Assembly: GCA_900708905.1 (NCBI GenBank)
Contig: CAADRB010000046.1
Location: 994,298-1,058,297 of the forward strand
DNA: 64,000 bases
Reading direction: 5' to 3'
Origin: Hymenolepis diminuta
Lineage: Eukaryota > Platyhelminthes > Cestoda > Cyclophyllidea > Hymenolepididae
The position numbers and the translations under genes were made by a program. Positions within the stretch are counted from its first letter, which is position 1. The number at the start of each line of letters is the position of its first letter. The notes under the pieces were generated by a model. That model made no database searches and was not told the origin of the DNA. It worked only from the letters and a program-made list of their open reading frames with translations. This document shows, piece by piece, positions 38,200 through 51,400 of this stretch.

Positions 38200-41100
38200 T
38201 CATATCTATGTCGATAAAAATTAATTAAATACCGTACTCTAAACTGTAACTTAATAAGTGAAAATTAACTAACAATGAACAATTAATAAAGGAAAGTTAT
38301 TTTTAATACAAACTCAATGAATAGTCAGCGAAGAGAAGAATATTACCCGATAAAAAACCCACTAACACACCATATCTGAACCGCAATTTCTGTCAGTAAT
38401 GAAGATTAGATAACCACAATGATATGAAAATTTTTGAACATGACAGCAATAGACTGCCTATACTGGTTCTCATATTGAAGGCAAGTTTTTATGAAAATCC
38501 ACATTTAGTTGTACAAAAAATGGATAGAAGTTATTTTATTTCACGGTATTTGATTATGAAATAATGTTGATGAAAACGTCCTTTAAGTAAACTAATTCAA
38601 AAGTCTCCAATTACCGTAAATACAAAGGTTTAATTTAAATTCTCTCCTTAAAATTTTCCAGATCTCAAATTTAATTTTTGAGATATCCTTACATCACCGG
38701 TCAAAAACTTCCGGAAATTTGCGGAAGCGTTCTTTTTAGTCCTCAAATAAAGCCTATTTGAGCCGAAGTTGCTCAAATATTTTGACCAAATATAAGAAAT
38801 TTCAATTAAATGCATATTTCACTAGTTTCGAATTAATTTATCTTTAGTGGTGAAAGGCAAGTCCATTCCGTTGAAGCTACTGTATTTTGCTAACAATAAT
38901 TAAATGTAATTGCCAGCTTTTCATTTATACCGAGGCGTAGCTCATGTTTGTGCAGCTCATATAAATTGCCATAATTGTCCCCGATAATACGTCTGCCTTT
39001 TAATTGCCCCTCGTCCCCCAAAATGATACACTTTCAATATAATGCTATAGATAATAATTATTGAAATTTAATTTACTTGACATCGAACCATGTTTGCATA
39101 TACTTAACGAAAAATGAAAAAAAAATCTTAAAAATACCATTGATGAAGACCTTGGGATCCCTTTATCTTGATATATTTTAGACACGTCTCATTTGGCTAG
39201 TGCTGTTACCTTGAGAGATAAGCATATCAAATTAATGCTGCGTACACCTACCTCTTTTAAATCAGTTGGCTAGTACATTTTATTAATAGAAACAAATACA
39301 AAGTGACTAAACTGATAGATATCCCATTATCAAAGCTGTAGTGGTCTTCTGAGCTGGAAGTATTTTCAAAATATGATTTTCAACTCAAATAGTATGATGA
39401 ATCACAGATCATCATCACTCTGATTAATTTTCTTATTTCTTATTCTCAACTTTCAGCTATTCAGTTATTCCAATTTCCAACAGACTTATTCGGCTTTGTT
39501 TACCGAGTATTGGTTGTCTGAGGAATTTACTGATTTGCGCTCACAAGTGCAGGTGAGCGCACCTCCCCGCTCCCCTCCTCAACTCCTCCTTGTTATACAT
39601 TAGACCACCAAAGCTAACCCTTAGAATGTCTTATCTTCCCTTGTTTTCACGTTTATTCAGCAAATAACAGACAAAACCTACTCCCACCATTTCCAACGCC
39701 TTATATTTATATAGTGGTTAGTGATAGAGTTAATGATTCTACATTAAATCAATTGTTGCTAGCCTCAGTCCATGAGTGAGTACTAGGTGATTTTTATTCC
39801 ACGTATTAAAATTTTGAAAGAAGAATTAATAATAGTGAATCATTGGCGATCCAGATCGATAGGAAGCTCTAATCAACGCACAGCCCCTTATTGTCTACTG
39901 ATTCTTCATTTACTTCCATCATTAATTTTAGATTCATCGGTACACTTCAATTGAGATCGGATATCTGTTAACGTGTTTGTCTTGAAAAAATATAGCCCTT
40001 TTGTTTTCAAGCCCATTAAAGGTGCTCAATTACCCTTCTATATTCTAAATTTGGGTCATTCTACAGAAATTTCAGTGGCTTCGAGGCGACAATAATTTGA
40101 CTAATGGTTCTTTTGAAAAAAGTTGATTGACATATCAAAATTGCCTAAATATTGACGAAGTTAATTAAAATTGAAGATCATATTGAATTATAGTATTTTT
40201 AACATTTCAGTCACTTTGACAACTATTTGATGTGAAGCACGATTTTACCAAAAAATGGATATTTTATTTGTGGTTACTAGGTACTTAATGCTTAGATATC
40301 AAATGATTGCACTACTTAGCTATGTCTTCGATATTGAAAAGACGATTTTCCCTGATTAAAGTCCGGGAAATGTGTGACTGGATGTGTGTATGAGATATAT
40401 TTTCAATTAATTATTTAAAGACCACACCTACAGTTTAAAAATAAAAAACAGAAAGAATTTTATTGCTTCTACAGAGCTTCTAAAAGTTTTACCAAATCCG
40501 TAAACAATATTTATTTATTTATTTCGCTGTTTTACGTTAACTTTTGGTAGTACTAGGAAGCATATCATAAGTATAAACAACTATTCAGAAATGAATTTTC
40601 TAATACAAAGGGCTTGAGTAAGTGGGTTTGGTTCAATAATGATGAGCATAAGACAAAACCCAAAATGACCAACATGTAGGGAAAGGCTTAGTGTGAATCG
40701 CTTTGAATTAGGGTAGCACAAATCGACAAGACCAGTTATTTTAAGGTATAATGAAGCTCAACTATTTCGCAAGTCTCAGCAACCCTCTCTTGGGTATGCG
40801 AGCAGATGGGCATATCGAGAAGGCATAACCGATCACTAAATTATATCAACTGGTCATTAGCTCTGAATATTATAGACATAGCGTCAATCTGAATTACCCT
40901 GTTTGTGATTTAAAACGTGGGCAGCCTGATGAATCCACATCTCCCTTCCTCGTCTTTGACCCTATAAAAGGCACTTTTACTTTTCGCTAAGTTAGGTGGT
41001 TTTTTCTGATTAGATGTTCGTTGTGCATTATTATCTGTCCATTTGATCAACAAAAACGATCAATTAGCGTTCATATTACAGATATAAATTAGACAGATAT

Positions 41101-44100
41101 ATATAGCTTTAAATGCTGCAATTAACAAATGGAGAGGAAGGTAATTTTTCCAAGACAGTTGGTGAACAATTGCACTGATTTTCACAAATGGATATATAAA
41201 TCCTTTTATATTTTCATGACGCAGTTCAGTTTTAATTTCTTTGACGTCGGAAGAAGTCTGACGGTAGAAATTGTTTAAGTTAAAAAGAATGGACGATTGC
41301 CTCCTCTTCATTTCTGCGTAGCATTTATTTAGTGCGAATTGGAAGTTAGAGCTTCGAAACCAGCTAAAACTTTACGTTCACTCAAGGTGATCATCAACGA
41401 TAATAGTGTAAAACCAAAATCTGGTTCATCTTCAGTGAACAACGCAATCAGAGCTCTGCTAATTTGGCTATTCTGATTGCTATTTTGGCTGCTAAACATC
41501 AAACCGTCGGACGAAAGACCGAGCTGAAATGGCAAGATCGGCTCCAACAATTAAAAAATCGGTCAAGAATATGCTCTAATTCAGGAAGCATGAACTAAAT
41601 ACAGAACGCATTGTACATCCCGAATTTTAAAGATTATAACACTAAATCTGTGAATATATCTAACCTCAGATAACATCTAATGGGTTAATGACGTGCGAAA
41701 TAGGGAGTGGATGAGTTGAAGAGAGTTAGGGTAAAGTATCAAAAGAGTTTTGCATTATCTGAATTTCCTTTTTACATCTTTATGTCCGAATTTTTCAGAG
41801 TTTAAACGTCAGAATTTGACTCTCAAGTTAGTGAATGAATTCATATCCTCGATATTTTGAACTTGTTTATTAGGCAGTTGAATTGAGCAGCATGCCATTC
41901 CATCTTCAAGAATTCCCTATTTACTTGGATAGATATCAAACTCGATCCTATTCAAAGCAAAAACAATTGCGATATTTAATCCGTTATAGAAAATTATAAA
42001 ATTAAAGATAACTTAATTAGATAATTAAATTAGGTTTGTTTAATCACAAATGTCTTGTCCATTAAGCATCAGTACAATCTTTCCCTTAAACATTTCTCTC
42101 TGTTTAAAATCCCTTAAAAATACTTTCCATTCTAAGTTTTTTATACCTTTATACTTTTATGTCTAATCAATTATTTTTGGTGCGTTCGATCAAGTACGCT
42201 ACGAGAGCTCTCGATGTACTCGTAAGTTTATACCTCATATTGAATTTTTTGTCATTAGACTTCTACACTCAGACCCGGATTTGTAAGACCACTAGTGAAG
42301 AATCCATCGCTCCCAATTTTGGTCAGCCAGTCAGCCAATTATTTATCCCATATTCACTTCTATTGAAGTACATTTATTTTCCCAAAGGACAGCTTCTCAA
42401 TTTTGTTTTTTTTGGAGTCTGGGTAGCTGTAGCTCTATAAAGGATCAAGTGAGCTTCATAAGATTAACTAACTTTAGAAAACAATGATTACAAGTGAATA
42501 ATTGAAAAGCTTTTACAGGTAATAATAATGAATTAATATTGGATTAAAATCAAGTGATCTTTGTTATGTTTAAAATTCCTTTTCTGGCCTCGACATCTTG
42601 ATTGTGACTGTAAGAAGATATGGATGAATCAAAATAACCTAACAAACCACTCAATTGAATTAATTGGTCACTTAGATCAGGATCAAAATCAGGATCAAAT
42701 TATAGGAAATTAAGTGTTAAAATAACTAAATGGTATAAAGTGAATTATTTCTCATATGAAAAAGTGGGCAATTCAACTTATTCAGAATTCAAATAAAATT
42801 TTAATATTCTGATTCGATCTCCTTTCATTCTTTACGGGGATAGTTTGCTATTTTATCGCGCTAAAATGCTATGGTGGAAATTTGCAAAATTTGTTTTGGG
42901 TAAAAAATAATAAAAAATGAACTTTTCTGCTTCCGATCACGTGCTAAAATTGAACATAAATGTCCTTCACCTATCTGTCTGGATTTATGGTTGAGAGGCC
43001 AACAAATATAATAATTGTGTTCATATGGTACCTATCTCGCCCTTAAGAACATCTGATGGTATATTAATGCAGTGAAAACTATGCAGAAAACTTCCCAGAA
43101 GACTTCGGATGGAACAAGTCTGGTCTAATTCACATAATTTTAGGTTGTGTCAATTGCGACATTTGAGGGTTAAGTCATACTCAAGTTGGCATATCTCAAG
43201 GGAAGTTTATCATGTATTCCGAACATAATAGCCCCAATGTCACAGTGTTTAATAGCATTATTAATAATTTACGGGCTTCAAAGAACTTTTATTTTCTTTT
43301 TAATGCATTTCGTAAAATGGCTGATCAAGCGAATTTTCTCGCCTGCATCGCATGGTGCTATCCACATCAAGCTTTTATTATAACAAAACACCATTTTTTC
43401 CTCTCTTCTTACATGACACGTACATATAATTTAAACACCAAGGTTAAATCAAAGTGCATTTTCTTTCTCACAAATTCCCACGCGGTCTGGCTAAAACTGC
43501 AGATTGAATTATGCACAAGTTTGATGGAGTGTGACCACTTCCTGAGCATTAGTCAAGTGGCAAATTGGAAAAGAAAGTCCGCCATCTGTCAGTAACCGAG
43601 TTTCTATTCAAATGAATGATTAAAGAGAAATTTTCGTTAATTTCCGATTTCATATATCATTTTTTAATTAATACACACCAATTTTGCATCGCAAGAGGCC
43701 GAGAAAGCTGAAATTATTTCAGACACTAATATTAACTGTTAAATATGCATCAATCCATAGTGTGAATGAACGTGGAATGAGAAAATTCAATCAGTGTTCA
43801 CCTCTGGTATCTGAGCTAATGGAATTAATATCCGTTGATGCATATTCCGACTCTCAAATTTTCATTTTCTGGATAAATATGTAAACAATCGAAAACCTAA
43901 TCGTTAGTTTATAGTTTTCTGAACACCGATCAAGCAGAATGTCCTCAAATGTTTGTAGGAAACTACCGAAATCGCCGGCATGTATTTATGGACTTGACTT
44001 TTACGTCAGTATATAGGTTTTCTGATTATCAAATAGATCCAACATTTCACCTTCATTATTCTTCTCGAAAGAAACTATATTTCCCCTTAGTACTTAAAAT

Positions 44101-45895
44101 TATTTTTCATTGAAATTTGCATCGAATTAACGTTTTCAGAAGCTCTTTTGAGCTAATTAAAATTAATAATCGGTACACCAATATTATAAATGTTGAGATA
44201 GAACGAAGATTCACAATGATAAAATGAATAAATAAGCAATAATTGACATGTTTAATGTGAGTCTGCATATTCTAGAATAAGCAATACATTCAAGTCATCG
44301 TCAAACAGACGATCTCGCAGTCACCATCCTAGTGAATATTTTGCCCAATACTCGGCATGTGCTTCCTTAGCGATTTTCGCAAAGGCATAAATAATAATAT
44401 TGCATCCAAAATTAATGCGTTTTTTCATAAAATAACATAAAAAATGCATAAAAACGAGTTGGGAACAAATCAGTTTATTTCAAGACTGAATTTATGTGCA
44501 AAATTACCATATTGAAATCAGAAACGACAGGTGAAGGATAAATAATTCTGTCGTTTTTTGGATAAACGGTGAACTTTAATGCTTCTAAAACTGTTAATTT
44601 GTGAAATAAAATTTTTTGTTAACAGGAACCTAAAATAATTGACGTTGTCATTTACAAACTTGAAGAAGCCGATAACACTTATTTTTGAGGAAGATCTTTG
44701 AAAAATGATCTGTTTATTTTTGTGATGTCCGGACGCCTGGATTCTGGACGCTGTAAACTTTTTGTCTGGTCTCTTCCCTCTCCCTAACGTTAGTATTTGT
44801 TTTGAATTATTGTAACCCGCTACATTTTACAGAGTGGTAATTTAGTCAAGAAGCTTCTTTCTCAGTTTTCTAGGTCTTTTATCACCAGCGGAGTTTAGAG
44901 AAAGCTCGTTAAGTATTAAGAACTCTCTTTCCCCATAAGTTAAGCAACTTAACAGAACGGGAAAGAATAAAGGAAGAAGACATTTGACGCGTAAAAAAGA
45001 AATTGAAAAAGTAGCCGGATAGAATACAATGCAGATGTTAGGCAGTAAAGTTATAATCAATTTACAGGGAACAAATCCCTAAATTTGAACATTAAAACAT
45101 TCAAACCTAAAATGGACTGTTCTCGAGAAGTAAAAACGCATTTAATCCGAAAATAAGATTAAAATCACCTAGAACTCTTTATCATGCTCCATCTAAAATT
45201 TCTACTTCTGATGGATTTCCTTCCTGTGCTTTATTATTTCCTATATTTAGATTCTTTCCCCTGATAATAATCTGTAATTTTGCCCCGATGTTGGTAATAA
45301 TAATGCCCTGGTCGAATCTGATTGAATTTCTAAAGATAGCTAAACTCAAATCGTTTGCATTGAAGGATATAAATTGAATTGATCTTGAAAATTAAATAAT
45401 GCACTGAATACTTTGTATGTCAACGCAAAACTCAAATTCTGACTTCCCTTGATGTAATTGGGTATTCACTCAGAAAAGCATAACGCTTTATAAATACACA
45501 TACTGCGAGAATACTATTATTTCTCCAGGTGATTAATATAAGGTAACTGTAGTGCATCGGCGTCGGTTCAGATCGGTCTTCGCTCTTTATTAAAGCTATA
45601 ACTACTCACACTCAAGGAAGAAAGTAAAGAGATAACTTATAGTTCAAACAACGGGTTACTTGTTTTTTTGTCAAAAAATATTTAGTTATATAGGCTTGAA
45701 TATGTGATAAGCGATTGGCTTTCTTGCTAACCAATGATTGCGGTGACAACTTCTCCACAAGTGGGCTTACATATCTTATGACTATGAACACTTTGCATAA
45801 AGACTTACCACACCCAGTTCCTTCAACTTTGTGTGTCCGTACACTTTGCCCCCACTGTCCATACATCAAGCATCTAATCCCCTCTCCCTTCACTG
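38200..45895. other. Intergenic DNA, no supported gene
   Basis: The longest frame, 43212-43595 (+), has 127 codons but no recognisable motif. A minus-strand frame at 41329-41550 is protein-like but unrecognised. A 9-bp-arm hairpin lies at 39536-39561. Nothing else stands out. Confidence 0.5.
39536..39561. repeat. Perfect inverted repeat, 9-bp arms
   Basis: tgcgctcac and gtgagcgca flank the 8-base loop aagtgcag. It is G+C-rich in an AT-rich setting and is followed by a C-rich stretch. The right arm and loop include the E-box word caggtg. It could be a hairpin or a dyad binding site. Confidence 0.6.
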
Positions 45896-45899
45896 CACT

Positions 45900-46850
45900 T
45901 TAGCTATTCGGCTATCGATCGCACTTCGCCCATTACCTCCGCGCCCCGATAAATAGGACCTACCCTTTGTGTGTGTTTTGATGTTTGTGCTTTTTTTCAT
46001 AATTAAAGTCTCCATATTTATACTAAAACCTGTCTCTGCCTCGCCGCTAGATTCTATTAATTGGAGCTCAGGAAGTAAAAGCAGCGTTTTGTAAATAAAT
46101 TGACAAATATCGCAGTCAGAAAATACGAACTCAGTCCGATTAATGTAAAAGCAGCTGATTTTGCCGCTGCTGAACTAAACATAGAATAAAATTTCCCATA
46201 AACTGACATCTATCTGTCTACTTTAATAAAACATTTCGATCGTTTATTTAACCACACTTCTCCCACTCTCCCCTTCAGCTAACTACTCACTTAACCAACC
46301 CCATTTTATTCCCAAATTCCCAATTGCACATTTAAATTTTGTGGAAGCAAAATTCTCAACTCTAAAATGAATGCAAAATTTTGCTGCAAATTGTCGCGAC
46401 ATTGTGTAAGTAAAAGCAAAAATAGAAAACGTTAGTTAAGCTGTCTAAGTTGGTAATAAAGTAAAATAGTTTTTCAATCCTCTTTTTGTGAACTAAGTCA
46501 CTTCTTAACTGAAAATCATCGCTTGTTTGTTTGACAAAATTAATATTAAAATGTATGTAGAGAATAGCAACCATTATTCTACTCTAAAATATTTGGGTTA
46601 TTGACAGTTCAGGTAGTTTAAAGCTCAGTGATTAAAGGCCAATCATTGCAAGAATTTGAGATATTTATTTTAAGTAGAAAATGCATAATTTCATGACCTT
46701 ATATTTACAAATTGCATAAGAAAATAATATAGAAAGTTAATCCTGGATAATCTTTATTTATTTGTGCATCATTTATTAATTCATTCACATATTAGCGATG
46801 TAGCACTCGCCCGAAATCATAAACCATACAGTGGTGACCCTACTGTGATC
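45900..46850 (+). repeat. LTR-like remnant with tRNA-Trp-type primer site
   Basis: A CpG-richer segment with gataaatag (near 45948) resembles a U3/TATA region. Further on, ataca-g-tggtgaccct at 46827-46841 matches the TGGTGACCC tRNA-Trp primer site directly after a CA-ending LTR edge. The following frame at 46905-47099 is Ser/Thr/Pro-rich and sits where gag would start, but I cannot confirm it as gag. LTR limits are unknown and insertions may lie inside. Confidence 0.35.
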
Positions 46851-46854
46851 ACTC

Positions 46855-47985
46855 AAATCTTTTTCTAACTCTCAGCGTCTTATGTCGCCCATTTACTATA
46901 GTCGATGATGGTCGGCATGAATACCAAGTCTTCACTCATTACAAAATCAGATTCATCTACCATAATCGCAGCTCAACTCCTACTTCCTCCAGCTCTTGTT
47001 TTCAACTCCAAATTATCAACTCCTTCAGCCAAGTGCTACAGCGATCTTCTCTCCACTACAGTCGATCCATCTCCGACTAAAATTGACACATACGGCTAAT
47101 TCCTCCAGCCAATTTCTTTTATCGGCTACAGCTGCCCAGTAATACTCTACCTACCAACAACAGACACCTGCATTTGCAGCATTCTCTGCATCTCTTCGTG
47201 CAACTTCTTATTTATGCATTTTATCTTCCTTATGCTCCCTGTGCCCTTACTTTCTCCAAACCATGAGACTGTAGATTTTGTTTATAAAACGATTTCATTT
47301 CCATCCCGATTTGATGAGCTATTAATTTCCCTGATGACTTGCAATCTAACATTAACATAATTTATCTATTCATAAAATAATCTTTCAGCGTTATTAAATA
47401 TTTAGATTCCATCTCAACTCAAAGTCACCGCAGGTGTTGTATGGTTCAAGGTTTGACTGGAAACAAAAATACTACTGTGAACAATTGTTTTATTCATTTT
47501 ATCTCATTTAAATGATGCCTACATGTTAATGACTTGAAGCAGTCGGCTACAGTAGCATACATAGAAATCATCTTAAGTTAGTGTCGGCTATTTGCTTCTA
47601 AGATAATTCATCTCCTATTAAATTAAAACTGAGCTTATTTGAAAGTCAAACTGATTAATATGCGAAGTATGACCATATTCAATAGAATAGTAAAATAAGT
47701 ATTGATTTTATTACTCACCGAAATTTTGTAATTTTTGCTATGAAGAAGAATTCAAAATTGTATAATAGTAATAAAACAGTCCAAATAGTAGTTGAAGGAA
47801 GACCCAGGTAAAATAATTTAAGAACTGAATGTGTTCTATTCCTAAGTTCATCAAGTTGTTCGTGTTCTGTTGATGAAATCATGTTCACTATGCACGAATA
47901 GTCATACCAAAGTCCCAACTTCAGAATCTCCTCCTTTAAACAAGTAGATCGTTAACAATGTGATAGCCAACAGTTATAATATGAC
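46855..47985. other. Possible degenerate leader/gag region, otherwise featureless
   Basis: The first 250 bases after the primer-site relic are CT-rich with recurring cttcctccagc-like words and a 64-codon frame (46905-47099, +). Beyond about 47250 the sequence is ordinary AT-rich DNA. Confidence 0.3.
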
Positions 47986-47989
47986 CTCG

Positions 47990-48224
47990 GACTCTCTTCT
48001 GGCATGCTCATCGTGGTAACTCTGTCGATAGTCCAAAGACAAATTCTGACGCCTCATCGAGTTCAAAACGTCCGAATAAACTACACATTTACAATCGTTT
48101 ATACCGTCTTGTAAACACAACACAACAGTGACGCTTTGCATTCACACAACCCTCTCTTACTAACTTTCTGGTTCTTTTACAATAAAATTTACTCATCAAT
48201 GTCTTGCTTTATCTCCATCTTGTT
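47990..48224 (+). repeat. LTR remnant, family D, + strand copy
   Basis: It aligns with the minus-strand LTR at 34232-34500: a CA-rich leader, a poly(A) signal at 48181-48186, atctccatcttgttg, and then a primer-site relic tggagtgaagac (48225-48236) followed by gtcagaag. Seeing the same junction twice in opposite orientations supports a real LTR end. The 5' limit is uncertain. Confidence 0.5.
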
Positions 48225-48631
48225 GTGGAGTGAAGACCGTCAGAAGTTAAAGGAGTACTAACCTAGCCCGATTCACTAATATCTAATGATAATAAACGAT
48301 CACTTAAATTCATTTTCAGATCCGCATGTCTAACAGTCAAAGTGCGGCTGACTGATGCGAATTTAAGAAGTTAACTAACTTACCTAGTTAAAGGGCAACA
48401 GATTTAACTCTTAATACACCCAGCATTTTAAGGTAGATTAGAAAAATAAGTCTATGCAGAGGATAGGTAATTTGCATTTATTATCACGAACACATTTAGT
48501 ATCGAGAACGTAAGATATTGAGAATTAGAACTTGAATCAAAACCGAATCATCTCATTCAATAATGTACAACTTAAGTATAAAGATTACAGTTTTCCGGAA
48601 TCAATATTATAATGCATTTCTAAGTTTTCTA

Positions 48632-48662
48632 ACACATGGGCTGAAAAGTCCCGGGCCTAACA
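48632..48662 (+). repeat. Left terminal inverted repeat of mariner
   Basis: 31 bases, pairing with 49841-49871 with a single mismatch (ccgggcc versus ccggacc). Confidence 0.93.
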
Positions 48663-48810
48663 CAGAGATGGCGCTAGTTTTATTGCAGTCACCTTTTTTT
48701 CGGTTAACACTAACCTTCAAAAGACAGCTGCTAAAATTTCATGATATTCTATTTATTAGTTTGTGAGTTATTGTGCTAATAGTGACACTACTTTTGTTAT
48801 TTTCAAAACA

Positions 48811-49808
48811 ATGGATCAAAAACAATTTCGTGTTTTAATTTTACACTGCTTCTTGATGGGAAAGGATACCGTTCAAGCAAAGCAATGGCTTGAAAAGTGT
48901 TATGGAGACTCCGCTCTATCAGAAACAACAATAAAACGTTGGTTTGCTGACTTGAAACGTGGTCTCAGAGACACCGATAATGCAGAACGCAGTGGACGTC
49001 CAAATGAGGCGGTAACACCAGAAAACATANNNNNNNNNNNNNNNNNNNNNNNNNNNNNNNNNNNNNNNNNNNNNNNNNNNNNNNNNNNNNNNNNNNNNNN
49101 NNNNNNNNNNNNNNNNNNNNNNNNNNNNNNNNNNNNNNNNNNNNNNNNNNNNNNNNNNNNNNNNNNNNNNNNNNNNNNNNNNNNNNNNNNNNNNNNNNNN
49201 NNNNNNNNNNNNNNNNNNNNNNNNNNNNNNNNNNNNNNNNNNNNNNNNNNNNNNNNNNNNNNNNNNNNNNNNNNNNNNNNNNNNNNNNNNNNNNNNNNNN
49301 NNNNNNNNNNNNNNNNNNNNNNNNNNNNNNNNNNNNNNNNNNNNNNNNNNNNNNNNNNNNNNNNNNNNNNNNNNNNCGTCATCTGAGTGTCATCTGAGTG
49401 GACAGCAACTGGTGAACCTCGTCCAAAGCAATAACAATCGGCTGGAAAGGTTATGGCCTCGGTATTTTGGGATGTGCGTGGTGTAATATTCATCGACTAT
49501 CCTGAGAAAGGAAGTACCACTAACAGTGAATATTATATAGCGTTATTGGAGCGTTTGAAGGCTGAAATTGCAAAGAAACGACCGCATATGGCAAAGAACA
49601 AAATTTTGTTTCATCAAGACAACGCACCGTGTGACAAGTTAATCAAAACAATGGCAAAACTACATGAATTGAACTTGAAGAGGTTATCGCTGAAATTGAG
49701 GCCTACTTTGAGTCAAAAGATAAATCGTTCTACAAAAATGATATTGAAATATTAGAGCGGTGCTGGAATGATTGCGTTGCTCTTGATGGAGATTACGTTG
49801 ATGAATAA
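48811..49808 (+). pseudogene. Mariner transposase, broken
   Basis: The start at ATG 48811 (MDQKQFRVLI) is the usual mariner start; an in-frame ATG at 48763 would add 16 residues unlike the family. The N-terminal helix-turn-helix region is readable to the gap (48811-49029). After the gap the frame shows EWTATGEPRPK, a TAA stop, a small deletion, then SAGKVMASVFWD and HQDNAPC, whose Asp codon (49618-49620) is the second catalytic Asp. The first catalytic Asp lies in the gap. At about 49671-49676 an internal deletion removes the segment holding the third catalytic Asp of the DD34D triad and shifts the frame; the C-terminus then reads EVIAEIEAYFESK to DYVDE and a stop in the new frame. A doubled gtcatctgagt word at the gap edge may be an assembly artefact. 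The enzyme would cut and paste the element at TA, but this copy cannot. Confidence 0.9.
49030..49376. other. Assembly gap (347 N) inside mariner
   Basis: Run of N within the transposase. Repeated mariner copies elsewhere in the genome probably prevented assembly. The gap size may be estimated. Confidence 0.99.
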
Positions 49809-49840
49809 AGTTAATTTTGAACCAAAAACTATGTTTTCTT

Positions 49841-49871
49841 TGTTAGGTCCGGGACTTTTCAGCCCATGTGT
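49841..49871 (-). repeat. Right terminal inverted repeat of mariner
   Basis: Ends agcccatgtgt before TA; see the left repeat. Confidence 0.93.
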
Positions 49872-49873
49872 TA

Positions 49874-51150
49874 TGACATATCCTAAATGCACTTGTACAA
49901 TTGACGTCTGAAATAATATTAAGGTGTTTTTTCAATAATAATCCCAATTAACCAAATATCTTCCGGGACCTGGTTACCCTAATTTTGCCTTAGATAGAGA
50001 AAGTTAAAACTTTTCAGCCAAGAAATTTAGTTTGATCACTTTTCTCTTCTTCAGTATCGTATAGTGAAGTATGTCATTTCAACTACAGCAGGATTGATAT
50101 TTTACTTTAAATAATATCTAACCTGAATCAGAGTTTTATCTTCCTACTCACGAATTTAAATGACTGCTTTTAGAATCAATTAATGGGAAGCTAAGCCATC
50201 AGGATTAGGACATTGCAGTTCTGTTTTCTTGGATAATTGGCCGAAATGATAAGCAAAGCTTTTTACTTATTATGGTAAGGCGAAAAATGACTGCAAGCTC
50301 TAGTCAGTGATAGCATATGAACATGTGAAATAGCAAAAAAGTCCCATAGGAGATAAAATAGTGGTCCATATGTCATTAGATCCATTGAATCACAGAGTTT
50401 ATCGCCTTCACGTAAAAAGTGCAATTTTGATGAACTGCTGTCTAACTTTCTTGGTGAGATCAAATCCACGCTATTCAGAACCTGCTGGCCATCAGATTTA
50501 ATTAAACAGTCGTTCATGCCTCTCTGATCAATACTCAAATACTAGCGGATATAACTAAACTTGTCTCCTGGTCATTTAATAAGATGGGGAGTATGCAAGA
50601 AGAAAGGTGATTAATCATCAGCTCGCGCCTTCCTCCGCCCAGCTTCCGCTTCCACCAGATATCCATAAATTCGCTTTCTTAGTGATTCATCATAATTTTA
50701 GACCACAAAACAGAATGTTTTTTTTCATTTTCCTTTAATTCCATTTCCAAAATTTGCACTACACAAGGTTTTAGGAGAATATTTAAACATTAAATAGTTT
50801 TATTAGCAATAAATATCATATTCCGATAATTTTTCTCCTAGATTTTATCTCTAGTCTGAATTTTTTTGAGAAAAGTAAAGACGGAAAATATGTGCCATGG
50901 ACCTAAATATTTTAAATGGGAATTCAAGGACATAACTTAGAGGAGAAAATCACTTAAATAATGGGCCATATTTTGTGAGGTGCTTTAGACGTGACACGCA
51001 TTAAGGGATTAACTTAGCATTTCTTTCCTTTCTTGCAATTCTCATGTTATTAAACAAAATTCTAGTCAAGAGTTATATGATACATGTATTCAAGGAAAGT
51101 TTTGGAAGAATTACTATACACAAGACAATTCGAAAATGTTTACAAGTTTT
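49874..51150. other. Intergenic DNA, no supported gene
   Basis: AT-rich; the 91-codon minus frame at 50263-50538 shows no motif. No repeat was placed here. Confidence 0.5.
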
Positions 51151-51159
51151 GGATGCGGA

Positions 51160-51400
51160 GTAGCAACAGAATGAGGGAAGCATAGAGTTTTGCACTTTCT
51201 CACAAAGGGTTGAAATCACTTTGTAAGTTCAAATTTTTCCAAAGCTCAATTTTCATGATTTGATGCTTAGATTACTGGATGGTTTCATGACCAGGATAAT
51301 CAGGGCTCGTTGACGAGTTCCTTTATTCTAATAGCCTACATCCATAAGCAGATAGGCGAGAATATCAAAGATATTTTTATTATAGGAGAGTCCACTAATC
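51160..51400 (+). repeat. Dispersed repeat family B, long copy 1
   Basis: It pairs with 55115-55390 over most of its length: agcaacagaatg, atagagtttt, ctctcacaaag, tccaaagctcaattttcatg, atttgat, atgaccaggata, cgttgacgagtt, aatatcaaagatattttta and ataggagagt. Internal ggtca and tgacc words could pair. No coding capacity and no terminal repeat were recognised. Confidence 0.6.

Larger units (their letters stand above)
48632..49871 (+). mobile_element. Defective mariner (Tc1/mariner superfamily) element
   Basis: Terminal inverted repeats of 31 bases with one mismatch bound the element, and both ends abut TA (48630-48631 and 49872-49873), the target duplication of mariner. The 5' repeat starts acacatgggctgaaaagtcc. 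Between the repeats lies a broken transposase that reads in the expected direction. An assembly gap of 347 N interrupts the middle, so the true length is unknown. The near-identical repeats suggest the insertion is younger than the LTR relics around it. Subfamily (irritans-like) is judged from the protein. Confidence 0.92.

Noticed and set aside
43212..43595. 127-codon + strand frame
   Set aside because: No recognisable motif, no splice or poly(A) context that singles it out, and composition like other chance frames.
48900..49493. 197-codon minus frame across the mariner gap
   Set aside because: Antisense shadow of the transposase and mostly N.
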